Assembly (NCBI RefSeq): GCF_029537235.1 | Contig: NZ_CP120638.1 | Span: 2,854,501 to 2,918,500 of the forward strand | Source: Rhizobium sp. 32-5/1 | GTDB lineage: Bacteria; Pseudomonadota; Alphaproteobacteria; Rhizobiales; Rhizobiaceae | DNA length: 64,000 bases | Direction of reading: 5' to 3' | Part shown: positions 28,195 through 37,352 of the stretch, in pieces | Position numbering within the stretch: the stretch's first letter is position 1 | Layout: each line of letters begins with the position of its first letter | Made by a program: the position numbers and the translations under genes | Notes under the pieces: model-generated | Database searches by the model: none | What the model saw: only the letters and a program-made list of their open reading frames with translations | What the model was told of the DNA's origin: nothing

Positions 28195-28360
28195 CAAACG
28201 AAAAAGCCTGCCGCGGGAGGAGGTGCGGCAGGCTTTTTCTAAACAACCGAACAGCGACCGGGAGGAGGAGTGTCGCTGTTCTCGCAGGCGGCCCCTTGGG
28301 AGGAGGAGCGGGGCGCCTGGTACACGAAGCTCTGCGGGAGGAGGTGCATCGCTTCGATGA
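28195..28360 (-). ncRNA. Cuckoo-type (alpha-r14/CcsR-like) small RNA, second copy
   Basis: On the minus strand four hairpins each present CCTCCTCCC in the loop (motif at 28335-28343, 28298-28306, 28260-28268 and 28215-28223). The third stem pairs AACAGCGAC with GTCGCTGTT around the motif. The last pairs AAAAAGCCTGCCGC with GCGGCAGGCTTTTT and ends in T residues: an intrinsic terminator with the motif in its loop. The first hairpin loop is nearly identical to that of the copy at 1751-1922, while stems differ with compensating changes, as expected of a conserved RNA. It is convergent with the GntR gene. Confidence 0.87.
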
Positions 28361-28531
28361 CTATGAAGATAATGGATTTCCCTGCTTATTAAAGATGCTT
28401 TCCTGCAGTGCAGCCATGCAAAAAGACGATGGCTCTTTCGGGTGGTGGTGATGGTCACCCTTGATCAAGGGGTCTTACGAATTGTCGCTCAGGCGCTATG
28501 CTGCGCGCTGCGAGGCAAGGAGAGTGTGTTC

Positions 28532-28801
28532 ATGATCGAACAAGAAGAGAGCCATCTGCGGGAGAAAATGATCATCCTGGGTGATCTCGAAGCTTCGTCC
28601 TTCCTTCCCTGGATTGGGCGCCATGCGGCCAAGCTCGGGCTCTCGCATACGATATCCCATGCCGATCCCATGCGGATCGAACTGGAGATTGATGGGCCGG
28701 AGGCGTTGATCGACATGATGGAAATGGGCTGCTCTTTGGGGCCTATTGATGTCTGGGTCGATAGGATTGAACGCACATCCACCCTGCGTGAAACGCGCTA
28801 G
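28532..28801 (+). CDS. Small acylphosphatase-like protein
   Basis: An 89-residue cytosolic protein whose pattern (SFLPWIGRHAAKLGLSHTIS, MRIELEIDGPEALIDMMEMG, LGPIDVWVDRIERT) resembles the acylphosphatase fold, including the GP-x-DVWVDRIE ending. The canonical active-site arginine loop (GxVQGVxFR) is not present, so enzyme activity is doubtful. The ATG at 28532 has AAGGAGA upstream; a longer frame from 28442 is possible. It stands between the second cuckoo RNA and the Rieske operon, in the operon's direction, 165 bases before it. Confidence 0.6.
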   Translation: MIEQEESHLREKMIILGDLEASSFLPWIGRHAAKLGLSHTISHADPMRIELEIDGPEALIDMMEMGCSLGPIDVWVDRIERTSTLRETR

Positions 28802-28966
28802 AATTGCGTTGACCGTTTCTCTGCATGCAGGCCTTGTGCATCATATTTAATCAATGTTGCCATTGCGAAATAATTATGCAAACCTGAAATTAATTGATGA
28901 GCGCCGTCGCTTCCGTCGAGGTGCAAGTCATTCTTAAATCTATGATTTCTCTTGGAAAGTCTGATC

Positions 28967-29608
28967 ATGCTCGCCGATACGACCGGCTCCTGGACGCCCG
29001 TCGCCCTTTCCGCGGATTTGCCGGCTGGAACCGTTAATCCTGCCCGTATTGCAACCGAATCGATCGCTCTTTGGCGCAGCGATTCCGGGCGTGTTGCAGC
29101 ATCCGCAGATCGCTGTCCGCATCGGGGCATGCGTTTGTCCCACGGGTTCGTGCGGGGTGAGGCGATCTCCTGTATTTATCACGGCTGGAGCTATGCGCAG
29201 GCTGGCAACTGTCTTCGCATCCCGGCCCATCCGGGACTGGTGCCGCCGGAAACGATCCGCGTGGTGACCCATGCTGTCGAGGAAGCAGATGGTGTGATCT
29301 GGGTGGCCTTCGGTACACCAGCTTCCATTCCGCCAAAGCTCGACGGTTTTGTTCCGCTGCGTTCCCTGACCATTCTCGCGATGACAGCACAGATAGAAGC
29401 GGCTGCTGGTGCGGTGGCAAATTCGGAGGGACTGATCGAGAGCGGTACCATTCGCCTGCTTTTGTCCACCCAGCACGAGGGCGAGACGTTGGTCCATGTC
29501 CTAGTAAAAGATGATGCCGATGTTGCAACCCGCATTACTGCATCGCGCACCGCGGAAAATCTGCGTCGGACGGCTGAAGATCTTCAAGGCAAGGGAAGCG
29601 TGCAATGA
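28967..29608 (+). CDS. Rieske [2Fe-2S] domain protein
   Basis: A 213-residue soluble protein. Residues 8-110 form a Rieske domain with complete cluster ligands: Cys50 and His52 in CPHRG, Cys69 and His72 in CIYHGW. This spacing is typical of ring-hydroxylating oxygenases. The remaining 100 residues lack the mononuclear-iron catalytic motif; they look like a truncated helix-grip remnant. The next gene, coupled by ATGA, encodes the catalytic half without a Rieske centre. The pair therefore looks like a Rieske oxygenase divided over two polypeptides. ATG 28967 has GGAAAG at good spacing; a longer form from 28952 is possible. Confidence 0.85.
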   Translation: MLADTTGSWTPVALSADLPAGTVNPARIATESIALWRSDSGRVAASADRCPHRGMRLSHGFVRGEAISCIYHGWSYAQAGNCLRIPAHPGLVPPETIRVVTHAVEEADGVIWVAFGTPASIPPKLDGFVPLRSLTILAMTAQIEAAAGAVANSEGLIESGTIRLLLSTQHEGETLVHVLVKDDADVATRITASRTAENLRRTAEDLQGKGSVQ

Positions 29609-30450
29609 CCATGCAGGCGATGATCGACGAATGGTACCCGGTCGGCCTCATCAGCCAGCTCGATGCTGGCGGCCGCAGGACGGCGCTGATGGGCGAGCCT
29701 ATCTTGGTGGCGAGCGACATTGACGGCAAAGCGAAAGTGACAGGCGGAAATGGCCGGATCCTGCCCGTGCGCCTGCGCTACGGCCATGTCTGGTCATCGC
29801 TGGGTGATCCCAAGAACGAGCTTTTCCCGATCCCGGAGGCAGATCAGCCGGGTCGCCGTTTTGTCGATGTCGGCGTCGTGCGCGTGCGCTGCTCGCCGCT
29901 TCGCGCGGTAGAGAACTTTCTCGACATCGCCCATTTCCCCTTTGTGCATACCGATATTCTCGGCGCCGAGCCGCATACGGAGGTCCAGAATTACAAGGTC
30001 GAGATTCGCGAGGACGTGGACGAGGTCTGGGCGACACAGGTGAAATTCTACCAGCCGCAGGCCGCAAAGTCCGCCAGCGGGGGCATTACGACCGAATACA
30101 TGTACCGCGTGCCGGCGCCGACCTGCTCGGTTCTCTACAAGACCTGCCCGCCGCGCCCGAGCGAATGGGATGTGATCACGCTGTTCGTACAGCCGCTTGC
30201 GGAGGATATCTGCGATGTCTGGCCATGGATGGCGCTGTTCGATGACGAGACCTCGCTGACCGACCTCATCCATTTCCAGCAGACGATCTTCCTCCAGGAC
30301 CGCTCGATCCTCGAAAACCAAATTCCGCGATTGCTTCCGCTCGATCCGGGCATGGAAATACCGACGCGGGCCGATCTGACGTCGATTGCCTATCGCCGCT
30401 GGCTGAAGCGCCACAACTATACCTATGGTGCACAATTGGTGGCGCAATGA
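29605..30450 (+). CDS. Rieske-oxygenase catalytic subunit lacking the Rieske centre (NdmC-like)
   Basis: A 281-residue protein. The catalytic domain has the mononuclear iron site D107-x2-H110-x4-H115 in ENFLDIAHFPFVH and a likely third ligand Asp near 233 in FLQDRSILENQ, as in the vanillate-demethylase group. The amino-terminal 90 residues occupy the place of a Rieske domain but contain neither CxH nor CxxH. In Pseudomonas putida CBB5 the caffeine-pathway subunit NdmC likewise lacks a Rieske cluster, gets electrons from an extra Rieske domain on NdmD, and needs the GST-like NdmE. Here both a Rieske protein and a GST-like protein are encoded on either side with ATGA overlaps. A purine-type substrate is inferred from context. 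Confidence 0.82.
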   Translation: MTMQAMIDEWYPVGLISQLDAGGRRTALMGEPILVASDIDGKAKVTGGNGRILPVRLRYGHVWSSLGDPKNELFPIPEADQPGRRFVDVGVVRVRCSPLRAVENFLDIAHFPFVHTDILGAEPHTEVQNYKVEIREDVDEVWATQVKFYQPQAAKSASGGITTEYMYRVPAPTCSVLYKTCPPRPSEWDVITLFVQPLAEDICDVWPWMALFDDETSLTDLIHFQQTIFLQDRSILENQIPRLLPLDPGMEIPTRADLTSIAYRRWLKRHNYTYGAQLVAQ

Positions 30451-31106
30451 AGCTTTACGACTACATCCTCTCGCCCAGCGGCTACAAGGTCCGCCTGATG
30501 GCCGCACTGATCGGCGTCAAGCTTGAACTCCGACCCGTCGATTTCCATCCGGGGCTCGAACATCGCAGCCCGGAACTTCTGTCTCTAAATCCCGCCGGCT
30601 CGATCCCGATCCTCGAGGACGGCGATCTGATCCTGACCGAATCCTCGGCCATTCTCGTCTATCTCGCAGCAAAGGCCGCCCCGAAATGGCTGGCTGGCGA
30701 AAAGCCTGAGGAAGCCGCCCGGGTGCAGCAATGGCTCTCCTTTTCCGGCCGCCTCACGGCCAGTCTCGGCGCCGCTCGATTGCATGAAATGCTGCTGCGT
30801 CCCGGCGATATCGCGGCGTTGCAGGCGCAAGGAATGGCCGCCCTTCGCGAGCTTGAAGCGGGCCTCGTCGAGCAGCGGCTGCGCGGCATGCGCTTTCTGG
30901 CCGCCGACCGGCCGACAGTGGCCGATATCGCCTGTTTTCCCTATGTGGCGCTGGCCCCTGATGGCGGCGTCTTGCTCGATGCCTATCCCACAATCCGGCT
31001 CTGGTCGCGGGCGCTTCGCAGCCTCGATGGTTTCATCGAAATGCCTGGCATCCACCGACTGCATGAATTGAAGCCCGAACCGCAAATCGAACCGGGCGAG
31101 GCCTAA
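30447..31106 (+). CDS. Glutathione S-transferase-like protein (possible NdmE-type scaffold)
   Basis: A 219-residue protein with an amino-terminal thioredoxin-like GST domain (MKLYDYILSPSGYKVRLMAA, cis-proline in NPAGSIPILEDGD, TESSAILVYLA) and an all-helical C-terminal half (FLAADRPTVADIACFPYV). The catalytic Ser/Cys position holds Ser in LSPSG. It overlaps the oxygenase gene by four bases and ends one base before the deaminase gene. In the NdmCDE demethylase a GST-like protein is a structural partner of the Rieske-less subunit; by analogy this may be a scaffold rather than a detoxifying transferase. Glutathione-dependent catalysis is not excluded. Confidence 0.85.
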   Translation: MKLYDYILSPSGYKVRLMAALIGVKLELRPVDFHPGLEHRSPELLSLNPAGSIPILEDGDLILTESSAILVYLAAKAAPKWLAGEKPEEAARVQQWLSFSGRLTASLGAARLHEMLLRPGDIAALQAQGMAALRELEAGLVEQRLRGMRFLAADRPTVADIACFPYVALAPDGGVLLDAYPTIRLWSRALRSLDGFIEMPGIHRLHELKPEPQIEPGEA

Positions 31107-31107
31107 G

Positions 31108-32487
31108 ATGACCGGTTATCTCCTGAAGAACTGCGCGGCTGTGATCACTGACGAGGGCAGGGGCCCGGTCGTGCATCGCAATGTCGATCTCCTGACCAGC
31201 GGCCCCGCGATCCAGGCCATCGGCGAACATCTCGATGCAGACGGCATGCCGGCCGGCACGACCGTGCAGGACGCAACCGGCTGGTTCGTCTATCCCGGCC
31301 TCGTCAACACCCACCATCACTTCTTCCAGTGCTTCGTGCGCAACCGCGCCGATCTCGACTGGACGAAGCTTTCGGTCATTGAATGGCTGGATCGAATCTA
31401 CCCGATCTTCTCGCAGCTCAATGAGGAATGTTTCTACCATTCCTCGGTCACGGCGATGGCAGAACTGATCAAGCATGGCTGTACCACGGCCTTCGACCAC
31501 CAGTATAATTTTCCCCGGCACGCCGGAAAGCGGCTGATCGACCGGCAGTTCGAGGCGGCCGAGCTTCTCGGCATGCGTTTCCATGCCGGTCGCGGCGGCA
31601 ACACACTGCCGAAGTCGGAGGGGTCCACAATCCCCGACGCGATGCTGGAGACGACGGACGAGTTCATCGGCGACTGCGCCCGCCTGATCGACACCTATCA
31701 CGACACCAGCCCTTTCAGCATGCGGCAGGTTGTGGTCGCACCGTGCCAGCCGGTGAATTGCTACCGCGAGACCTTCGTGGAATCCGTGGCGCTGGCGCGC
31801 GATCGCGGCGTCATGATGCACACCCATGTCGGCGAGGGCGAAAGCCCTGTCATTCTGGCGCGTCATGGCAAACGCACCGTCGATTATCTCGAGGAACTGG
31901 GCTTTGCCGGGCCCGATGCCTTCTACGCCCATTGCTGGGAACTGACCCATGACGAACTGCGGACGATGGCTAAGAGCGGTACCGGCGTATCGCATTGCCC
32001 GGAGCCGGTTTATCTCGTCGGCGCCGAGGTCACGGACATACCCGCGATGGCGGCCTTCGGGTTGCGCGTTGGCCTCGGCTGCGATGGCGCGGCATCCAAC
32101 GACAATTCAAACCTGATGCACTGCCTGCATTCGGCCTACATGCTGCAATGCCTCGTGTCCTCCACCCGCGCCCATCCGGTGCCGCCGCCTGTCGATTTCC
32201 TCGGCTATGGCACCACAGGCGGCGCGAGCCTGCTTGGCCGTTCCGACATCGGACGGCTTGCGCCCGGCATGGCGGCCGATCTGTTTGCGATCGATACGCG
32301 CCGCATGGATTATGTCGGCACGCGCCACGATCCGCTGAGCCTGATTGCGCGCGTCGGCATCGGCATGGCGACCGACATGACCATGATCAACGGGCGTATT
32401 GTCTGGCAGAAGGGCGAGTTCATCGGGCTCGACGAAGCCAAACTGTCTGCCGATGCCGAAGCTGCACTTGCCACCGTCGAATTCTAA
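31108..32487 (+). CDS. Amidohydrolase, 8-oxoguanine deaminase-like
   Basis: A 459-residue zinc amidohydrolase of the cytosine-deaminase/AtzA-TrzN group. Metal and catalytic blocks are complete: GLVNTHHHFFQ near 67-77, HTHVGEGE near 234-241, AHCWELT, and GCDGAASND near 323-331. These blocks, with LDWTKLSVIEWL, match 8-oxoguanine deaminases that yield urate; guanine or S-triazine derivatives are alternative substrates. It is translated right after the GST-like gene and before a BMP-type importer for purine/nucleoside-like compounds, which supports a purine-derivative pathway. The precise base cannot be read from the sequence. Confidence 0.85.
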   Translation: MTGYLLKNCAAVITDEGRGPVVHRNVDLLTSGPAIQAIGEHLDADGMPAGTTVQDATGWFVYPGLVNTHHHFFQCFVRNRADLDWTKLSVIEWLDRIYPIFSQLNEECFYHSSVTAMAELIKHGCTTAFDHQYNFPRHAGKRLIDRQFEAAELLGMRFHAGRGGNTLPKSEGSTIPDAMLETTDEFIGDCARLIDTYHDTSPFSMRQVVVAPCQPVNCYRETFVESVALARDRGVMMHTHVGEGESPVILARHGKRTVDYLEELGFAGPDAFYAHCWELTHDELRTMAKSGTGVSHCPEPVYLVGAEVTDIPAMAAFGLRVGLGCDGAASNDNSNLMHCLHSAYMLQCLVSSTRAHPVPPPVDFLGYGTTGGASLLGRSDIGRLAPGMAADLFAIDTRRMDYVGTRHDPLSLIARVGIGMATDMTMINGRIVWQKGEFIGLDEAKLSADAEAALATVEF

Positions 32488-32513
32488 AAACCAAAAAAGA
32501 GGGAACTGAGATC

Positions 32514-33611
32514 ATGACAAAACTAACTCGTAGAAACCTGATGAAAGCCGCTGCCGCCACCGGACTTGCCGGCGCGCTTAGCAGCCGCATGACGTTTGCC
32601 GCCGACGAGCCCTTGGGCATCACGCTGGTGATCCCGTCGCCGGTCGGCGATGTCGGCTGGGGGCATGCGCTTGCCGCTGGTCTCGAGCCGATCAAGGCCG
32701 CTTACGGCGACAAGGTGAAAATCACCATCCTCGAGAATATCGCGGAAGGTCCGGACGCTGATCGCATCATGACCAAGACGGTCGCCGACGGAAACAAGTT
32801 CCTCGTCGCCGGCTCCTTCGGCTACCAGAACGGCGCACTGCAGATTGCCCGCCGTGATCCGAGCGTCACCGTTCTGCATGCCTCCGGCTTCCAGGTTGCG
32901 CCGAATTTCTCGCCGTTTGCCGCCAAGTATTTCCAGGGCACCTATCTGCTCGGGATGGCTGCTGCGGCCCTGTCCAAGACCGGCAAGCTGGGTTCGGTCT
33001 CGGCCTTCGCCATCCCCGAACTGATCACCTCCATCAACGCGTTCACGCTTGGCGCCCAGACCGTCAATCCGGATATCGAAGTTTCCGTTGTCTGGGTGAA
33101 TTCCTGGTTCGATCCGGCCAAGGAGCAGGAAGCTGCCAAAGCGCTGATCGCCCAGAAATGCGACGTGATCTTCTCCAATGCACAGGATACGCCGTCTGTC
33201 ATCGCGGCTTGCGAGGAGGCGGGCGTCTACTCGTTCAACCTCAACTCTTCGATGAAGAAATATGCCGAGAAGACCTATCTCGGTTGCGTCGCAACCGACT
33301 GGTCGCCGTTCTTCAAGGCATCGGTCGATGCCCATCTCGCCGGAACGTTCAAGGGCGCTAACGCTTTCCTCGGCGTCGCGGAAAACGTGGTCGAAGTGGT
33401 CGACTGGAACCCGGCCGTCCCGGCTGACACCATGACCAAGATCAAGGAGATCGAGGCCAAGATCGCCGATGGCAGCTTCTCGCCGTTCACCGGGCCGATC
33501 ATGAAGGCTGATGGCAGCGAGGGCGTCGCATCCGGCGTGACCTTGGCTGATCCAGAGATCATCGCCATGGACTGGCACGTCAAGGGCGTCGCGACGCCGC
33601 TGCCGAAGTAA
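32514..33611 (+). CDS. BMP-family ABC transporter substrate-binding protein
   Basis: A 365-residue periplasmic binding protein of the BMP/PnrA-Med family. The amino terminus TRRNLMKAAAATGLAGALS followed by TFA resembles a Tat signal (twin arginine at 5-6). Mature features are VGDVGWGHALAAG, FGYQNGALQIAR, and a YLGCVATDWSPF block. Characterised BMP proteins bind nucleosides, purines or riboflavin. A simple GAGGGAACTG site precedes ATG 32514. With the three genes after it, this makes a complete importer feeding the oxygenase/deaminase enzymes upstream. Confidence 0.9.
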   Translation: MTKLTRRNLMKAAAATGLAGALSSRMTFAADEPLGITLVIPSPVGDVGWGHALAAGLEPIKAAYGDKVKITILENIAEGPDADRIMTKTVADGNKFLVAGSFGYQNGALQIARRDPSVTVLHASGFQVAPNFSPFAAKYFQGTYLLGMAAAALSKTGKLGSVSAFAIPELITSINAFTLGAQTVNPDIEVSVVWVNSWFDPAKEQEAAKALIAQKCDVIFSNAQDTPSVIAACEEAGVYSFNLNSSMKKYAEKTYLGCVATDWSPFFKASVDAHLAGTFKGANAFLGVAENVVEVVDWNPAVPADTMTKIKEIEAKIADGSFSPFTGPIMKADGSEGVASGVTLADPEIIAMDWHVKGVATPLPK

Positions 33612-33614
33612 GCC

Positions 33615-35137
33615 ATGAACACCCCGCTCCTGTCGCTGCGCGGCATTTCGAAGAGCTACGGCCAGATCCACGCCAACCAGGCGATCGATCTGGACGTGGC
33701 TGCGCAATCGATCCATGCGATCCTCGGCGAAAACGGGGCGGGAAAATCGACGCTGATGAAGCTGATCTATGGCGTCGAGCAACCGGATGACGGAACCGTC
33801 ATCTGGGAAGGACAAGACTTGCGCCTTGCTTCCCCGCGGAAGCCAGGCGCAAGGGTATCGGCATGGTCTTCCAGCATTTCTCGCTGTTCGAGACCCTGAC
33901 GGTGCTGGAAAACATCCGACTGGTCGTGCCGGGCCGGAAAGCTGATCTTGCGCAGCGCATCAAGACGTTGGGACAGGAGTTCGGCCTCGAAGTCGATCCG
34001 TTCGCCCATGTGCATGCTTTGTCTGTCGGTGAGCGACAGCGGGTGGAGATCATCCGGTGCCTGATGACCAACCCGAAGCTTCTGATCCTTGACGAGCCGA
34101 CCTCCGTCCTGCCCCCGCAACTGGTGGAGAAGCTGTTTGAGACCCTGCGCCGCCTGCGCGATGGGGGTGTTTCCATCCTTTTGATTTCCCATAAGCTGGA
34201 GGAAATCCGGGCGATCTGCGATCGGGCCACGATCCTGCGCAGCGGGCGCGTCACCGGCGATGTCGATCCGCGCGACCACGATACCCACGATCTCGCCCGC
34301 ATGATGATCGGTCGCGACATGCCGGCGCCGATCCCGGCGGTTCCCCTGTCCGGCGGCGAAAAATGCCTGGAGATCATCGGTCTGGATCACCAGCCGGACG
34401 ATCCCTTCGCCGTGTCGCTGTCCGGTATCACCCTTGAGGTTCGCGCCTGCGAAATACTGGGGATCGCAGGAATATCCGGAAATGGCCAGAGTGAGCTTGC
34501 GGCGCTGATTTCGGGCGAGACTTTGCTTGGGCGCGAGCAGCGCGACCGGATCTACATGATGGGGTCGGATGTCGGCAGGCTCGATGCCGCGGCGCGGCGA
34601 AAGCTCGGCTTTGCCTTCGTGCCGGAAGATCGACTTGGGCGAGGCGCTGTGCCCGAAATGTCGCTTGTCCTCAATAGCCTGCTGACGGCCCATCCGCTCG
34701 ATCTTCTGCGGCACGGCCTTGTCGACAGGAAACGCGCCATGGCGTTCACCGATGACTGTATCCGTCAATACGATGTCCGCACGCCCGGTCCCGATGCCGA
34801 AGCGGGAACCCTGTCCGGCGGAAATCTGCAGAAATTCATCGTCGGTCGGGAAATCATGCTGTCGCCGAAGCTTCTGTTCGTCGCGCAACCGACCTGGGGT
34901 GTCGATATAGGGGCCGCGACCGCGATCCGCAGCCGGCTGGTGGCCTTGCGCAACGAGGGCATGGCCATCCTCGTTATTTCCGAGGAACTGGAAGAACTGT
35001 TCGAACTGAGCGATTCCATCCAGGTGCTGCATCACGGGACGCTCAGCCAGCGGCTCGTCACACGCGATACTGAGCCGGAGGAAATTGGCCGCTACATGAT
35101 CGGGGCGCAACATTCGGCCGGGGACATTCACGCATGA
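33615..35137 (+). CDS. ABC transporter ATPase with two nucleotide-binding domains, frameshifted
   Basis: A fused double ATPase of the sugar/nucleoside type. The first domain has Walker A GENGAGKST near 39-47, a signature-like LSVGERQRVEIIRC and Walker B LLILDEPTSVL. The second has a degenerate Walker A (GISGNGQSELA) and signature LSGGNLQKFIVGRE, normal for this class. One G is missing near 33836; replacing it gives SPAEARRKGIGMVFQHFSL and a 507-residue protein. In the second domain the Walker B region reads LLFVAQPTWGVD, with Gln-Pro in place of Glu-Pro, as often seen in BMP-type systems. The stop overlaps the permease start (ATGA). Confidence 0.87.
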
Positions 35138-36246
35138 GCGGCGGATTTGTGGCTTCCTTTCCCTCTCTGGTCCGCCGGGAGCGCGCCTCGCTCGTAGCGA
35201 CCTTCATTGCGCCGGCCGTTGCGCTTGTGGTCGCCCTCGTCCTCAATCTCAGTCTCTATCTGCTGATGGGCCGAGATCCCGTTGCTGTCCTCTATGCGAT
35301 GCTGCTGGAACCCTTCCTCTCCTGGGCATCGTTTTCTGAAGTGCTCTTAAAGGCAGGGCCGCTACTCCTCATCGCGCAGGGGCTTGCGATCGGCTTTCGC
35401 GCCAAGGTCTTCAACATCGGCGCCGAGGGCCAGTTCATTCTCGGGGCGATCTTCGCCTCGGCCATTCCGGTCTGGTTTCCGCAGGCGACGGGCCAGTGGA
35501 TCTGGCCGGCCATGCTCCTGCTCGGCGCGATCGGCGGCGCGCTCTGGGCGTCGCTGACGGCATTCTGGCGGGTGCGGCTCAATGCCAACGAGATCCTGGT
35601 TTCGCTGATGCTCAGTCTCGTTGCGGCTCAACTCCTGAACTACCTGCTGCTCGGTCCGTGGAAGGACCCGAACGGTTTCAATTTTCCGCAATCGGTGATG
35701 TTTCAGTACGACGCCATGGTGCCGACCCTGATTGCCGGAACCCGCCTCAACGTCTCGTTCCTGATCACGCTCGTCCTTTCGCTTGCGGCCTTCGTCTTCA
35801 TGCAGAAGAGCTTCAGTGGCTACAAGCTGCAGGTCGGTGGTCTGGCACCCCGGGCGGCAGGTTATGCGGGCTTCAAAGAAGGTTGGACGATTTGGCTTTC
35901 GCTTCTGATCGGCGGCTTTGCGGCCGGTCTTGCCGGGGCGGCGGAAGTTGCCGGGCCGCTTGGGCAATTGCAGCGCTCTATCTCCAGCGGCTATGGCTAT
36001 GCTGCCATCATCGTTGCGTATCTCGGTGGTCTGCATCCGATCGGCATCGTCGTCTCGGCGCTGGTCATGGCGGTCATCTATATCGGTGGCGACAATGCGA
36101 TGGTTTCGGCCAACCTGCCCATCGCCGCGGTTCGCGTCTTTCAGGGCAGCCTGCTGCTCAGCTATCTCATCGCCGTGGCCTTCGTCCGCTATCGCCTAGA
36201 ATGGCCGAAAACCGCCAGAAGAGCCGCCTCCCGGAGCCCGTCATGA
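35134..36246 (+). CDS. ABC transporter permease, BMP system (first)
   Basis: A 370-residue inner-membrane permease of the BPD_transp_2 (RbsC/LivH-like) superfamily, with about nine hydrophobic segments. Family phrases are FRAKVFNIGAEGQFILGAI near 87-105 and NEILVSLMLSLVAAQLLNY near 151-169. It is coupled to the ATPase gene by ATGA and to the next permease by a four-base overlap. The pair forms the heterodimeric channel of the importer for a nucleoside or purine-like substrate. Confidence 0.9.
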   Translation: MSGGFVASFPSLVRRERASLVATFIAPAVALVVALVLNLSLYLLMGRDPVAVLYAMLLEPFLSWASFSEVLLKAGPLLLIAQGLAIGFRAKVFNIGAEGQFILGAIFASAIPVWFPQATGQWIWPAMLLLGAIGGALWASLTAFWRVRLNANEILVSLMLSLVAAQLLNYLLLGPWKDPNGFNFPQSVMFQYDAMVPTLIAGTRLNVSFLITLVLSLAAFVFMQKSFSGYKLQVGGLAPRAAGYAGFKEGWTIWLSLLIGGFAAGLAGAAEVAGPLGQLQRSISSGYGYAAIIVAYLGGLHPIGIVVSALVMAVIYIGGDNAMVSANLPIAAVRVFQGSLLLSYLIAVAFVRYRLEWPKTARRAASRSPS

Positions 36247-37154
36247 ACGCAATCGAGTTCATCATCGCCGGCATGCTGGCTGCTGCAACACCGTTTCTCC
36301 TTGCTGCTCTCGGCGAACTGGTGGTGGAGCGCGCCGGTGTCCTCAATCTCGGGGTCGAGGGGCTGATGGCGCTTGGCGCCGTCCTCGCTTTCATCGTCGT
36401 CTATCAAGGCGGCGGGCATTTTCTCGGTTTTGTAGCGGCCGGCCTGGGCAGCGCCGCCCTGTCGTTGATCTTTGCCTTCGTTACGCTCGGGTTCCGGGCA
36501 AACCAGGTGGCGGCGGGTCTTGCTATCGGCATTCTGGGGCAGGGGCTTTCAGCACTTTTCGGCAAGACCTACGAAAGCCTGACGGTCAAGGCACTTCCCC
36601 GGCTTTCCGTGCCGGGTCTTTCAGAGATCCCTGTTGTCGGCGGTCTTTTCGTTCAGGATATCGTGGTGTGGATCTCGCTTGTAGCGACCTTCGCCATCTG
36701 GGCGATGTTTGCCTATTCGAAACTCGGCCTCGTGATCCGCGCCGTCGGCGAAAACCCGAAGGCTGCGCACGCCATCGGCTATTCGGTCATCACTGTCCGT
36801 GTGCTTGCCATTGCCTTTGGCGGCGCCATGGCCGGCTTTGCCGGCGCCTATGCGGCCGTCATCTATACGCCGCTCTGGGCCGATGGGATGATTGCTGGGC
36901 GTGGCTGGATCGCCATCGCCCTCGTCGTCTTCGGCACATGGCTGACCGGTCGCATCTTCCTCGGCGCCTGCCTTTTCGGCGCGGTATCGCTGATGGGGCT
37001 GGCCGCCCAGGCGACCGGCCTGGACGTGCCCTCGCAATTGCTGTCAAGCCTGCCCTATCTCGTGACGATCATCGTGCTTGGTATTATTTCTGCAGACCGT
37101 CGCCTTTTGAAACTCAACGGCGTTGCCTCCCTCGGCGAACCATTCGAGCGATAA
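36243..37154 (+). CDS. ABC transporter permease, BMP system (second)
   Basis: A 303-residue permease of the same superfamily: ALGELVVERAGVLNLGVEGLMALGA near 21-45, FRANQVAAGLAIG near 83, then VGENPKAAHAIGYSV near 163. About eight membrane helices. ATG 36243 overlaps the first permease's stop. It is the last gene of the operon that begins with the Rieske protein gene. No terminator with a T run was recognised in the 198 bases before the convergent AraC-type gene. Confidence 0.9.
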   Translation: MNAIEFIIAGMLAAATPFLLAALGELVVERAGVLNLGVEGLMALGAVLAFIVVYQGGGHFLGFVAAGLGSAALSLIFAFVTLGFRANQVAAGLAIGILGQGLSALFGKTYESLTVKALPRLSVPGLSEIPVVGGLFVQDIVVWISLVATFAIWAMFAYSKLGLVIRAVGENPKAAHAIGYSVITVRVLAIAFGGAMAGFAGAYAAVIYTPLWADGMIAGRGWIAIALVVFGTWLTGRIFLGACLFGAVSLMGLAAQATGLDVPSQLLSSLPYLVTIIVLGIISADRRLLKLNGVASLGEPFER

Positions 37155-37352
37155 TTGCGCTGCCAGACTATCGACGAACGCCCGCCAACCGCCAATTCTG
37201 CGGAAGAGGGGCCGTTTACTGTTCCCAGCCGGTCGCACCGTGGTCCGCGCGAGCGGCGCGGCCTATGTGCATGTCGCCACCGCCCGCGATACCAGCATCG
37301 TTTGCGCGCGATATCAAGCCGATTTTGTAATCGAGCACGGCGGCGGCGCTTG

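Noticed and set aside
35496-36242. Upstream extension of the second BMP permease by 249 codons
   Set aside because: It overlaps the first permease in another frame and adds no membrane pattern. ATG 36243 gives the family-typical length and a four-base overlap.
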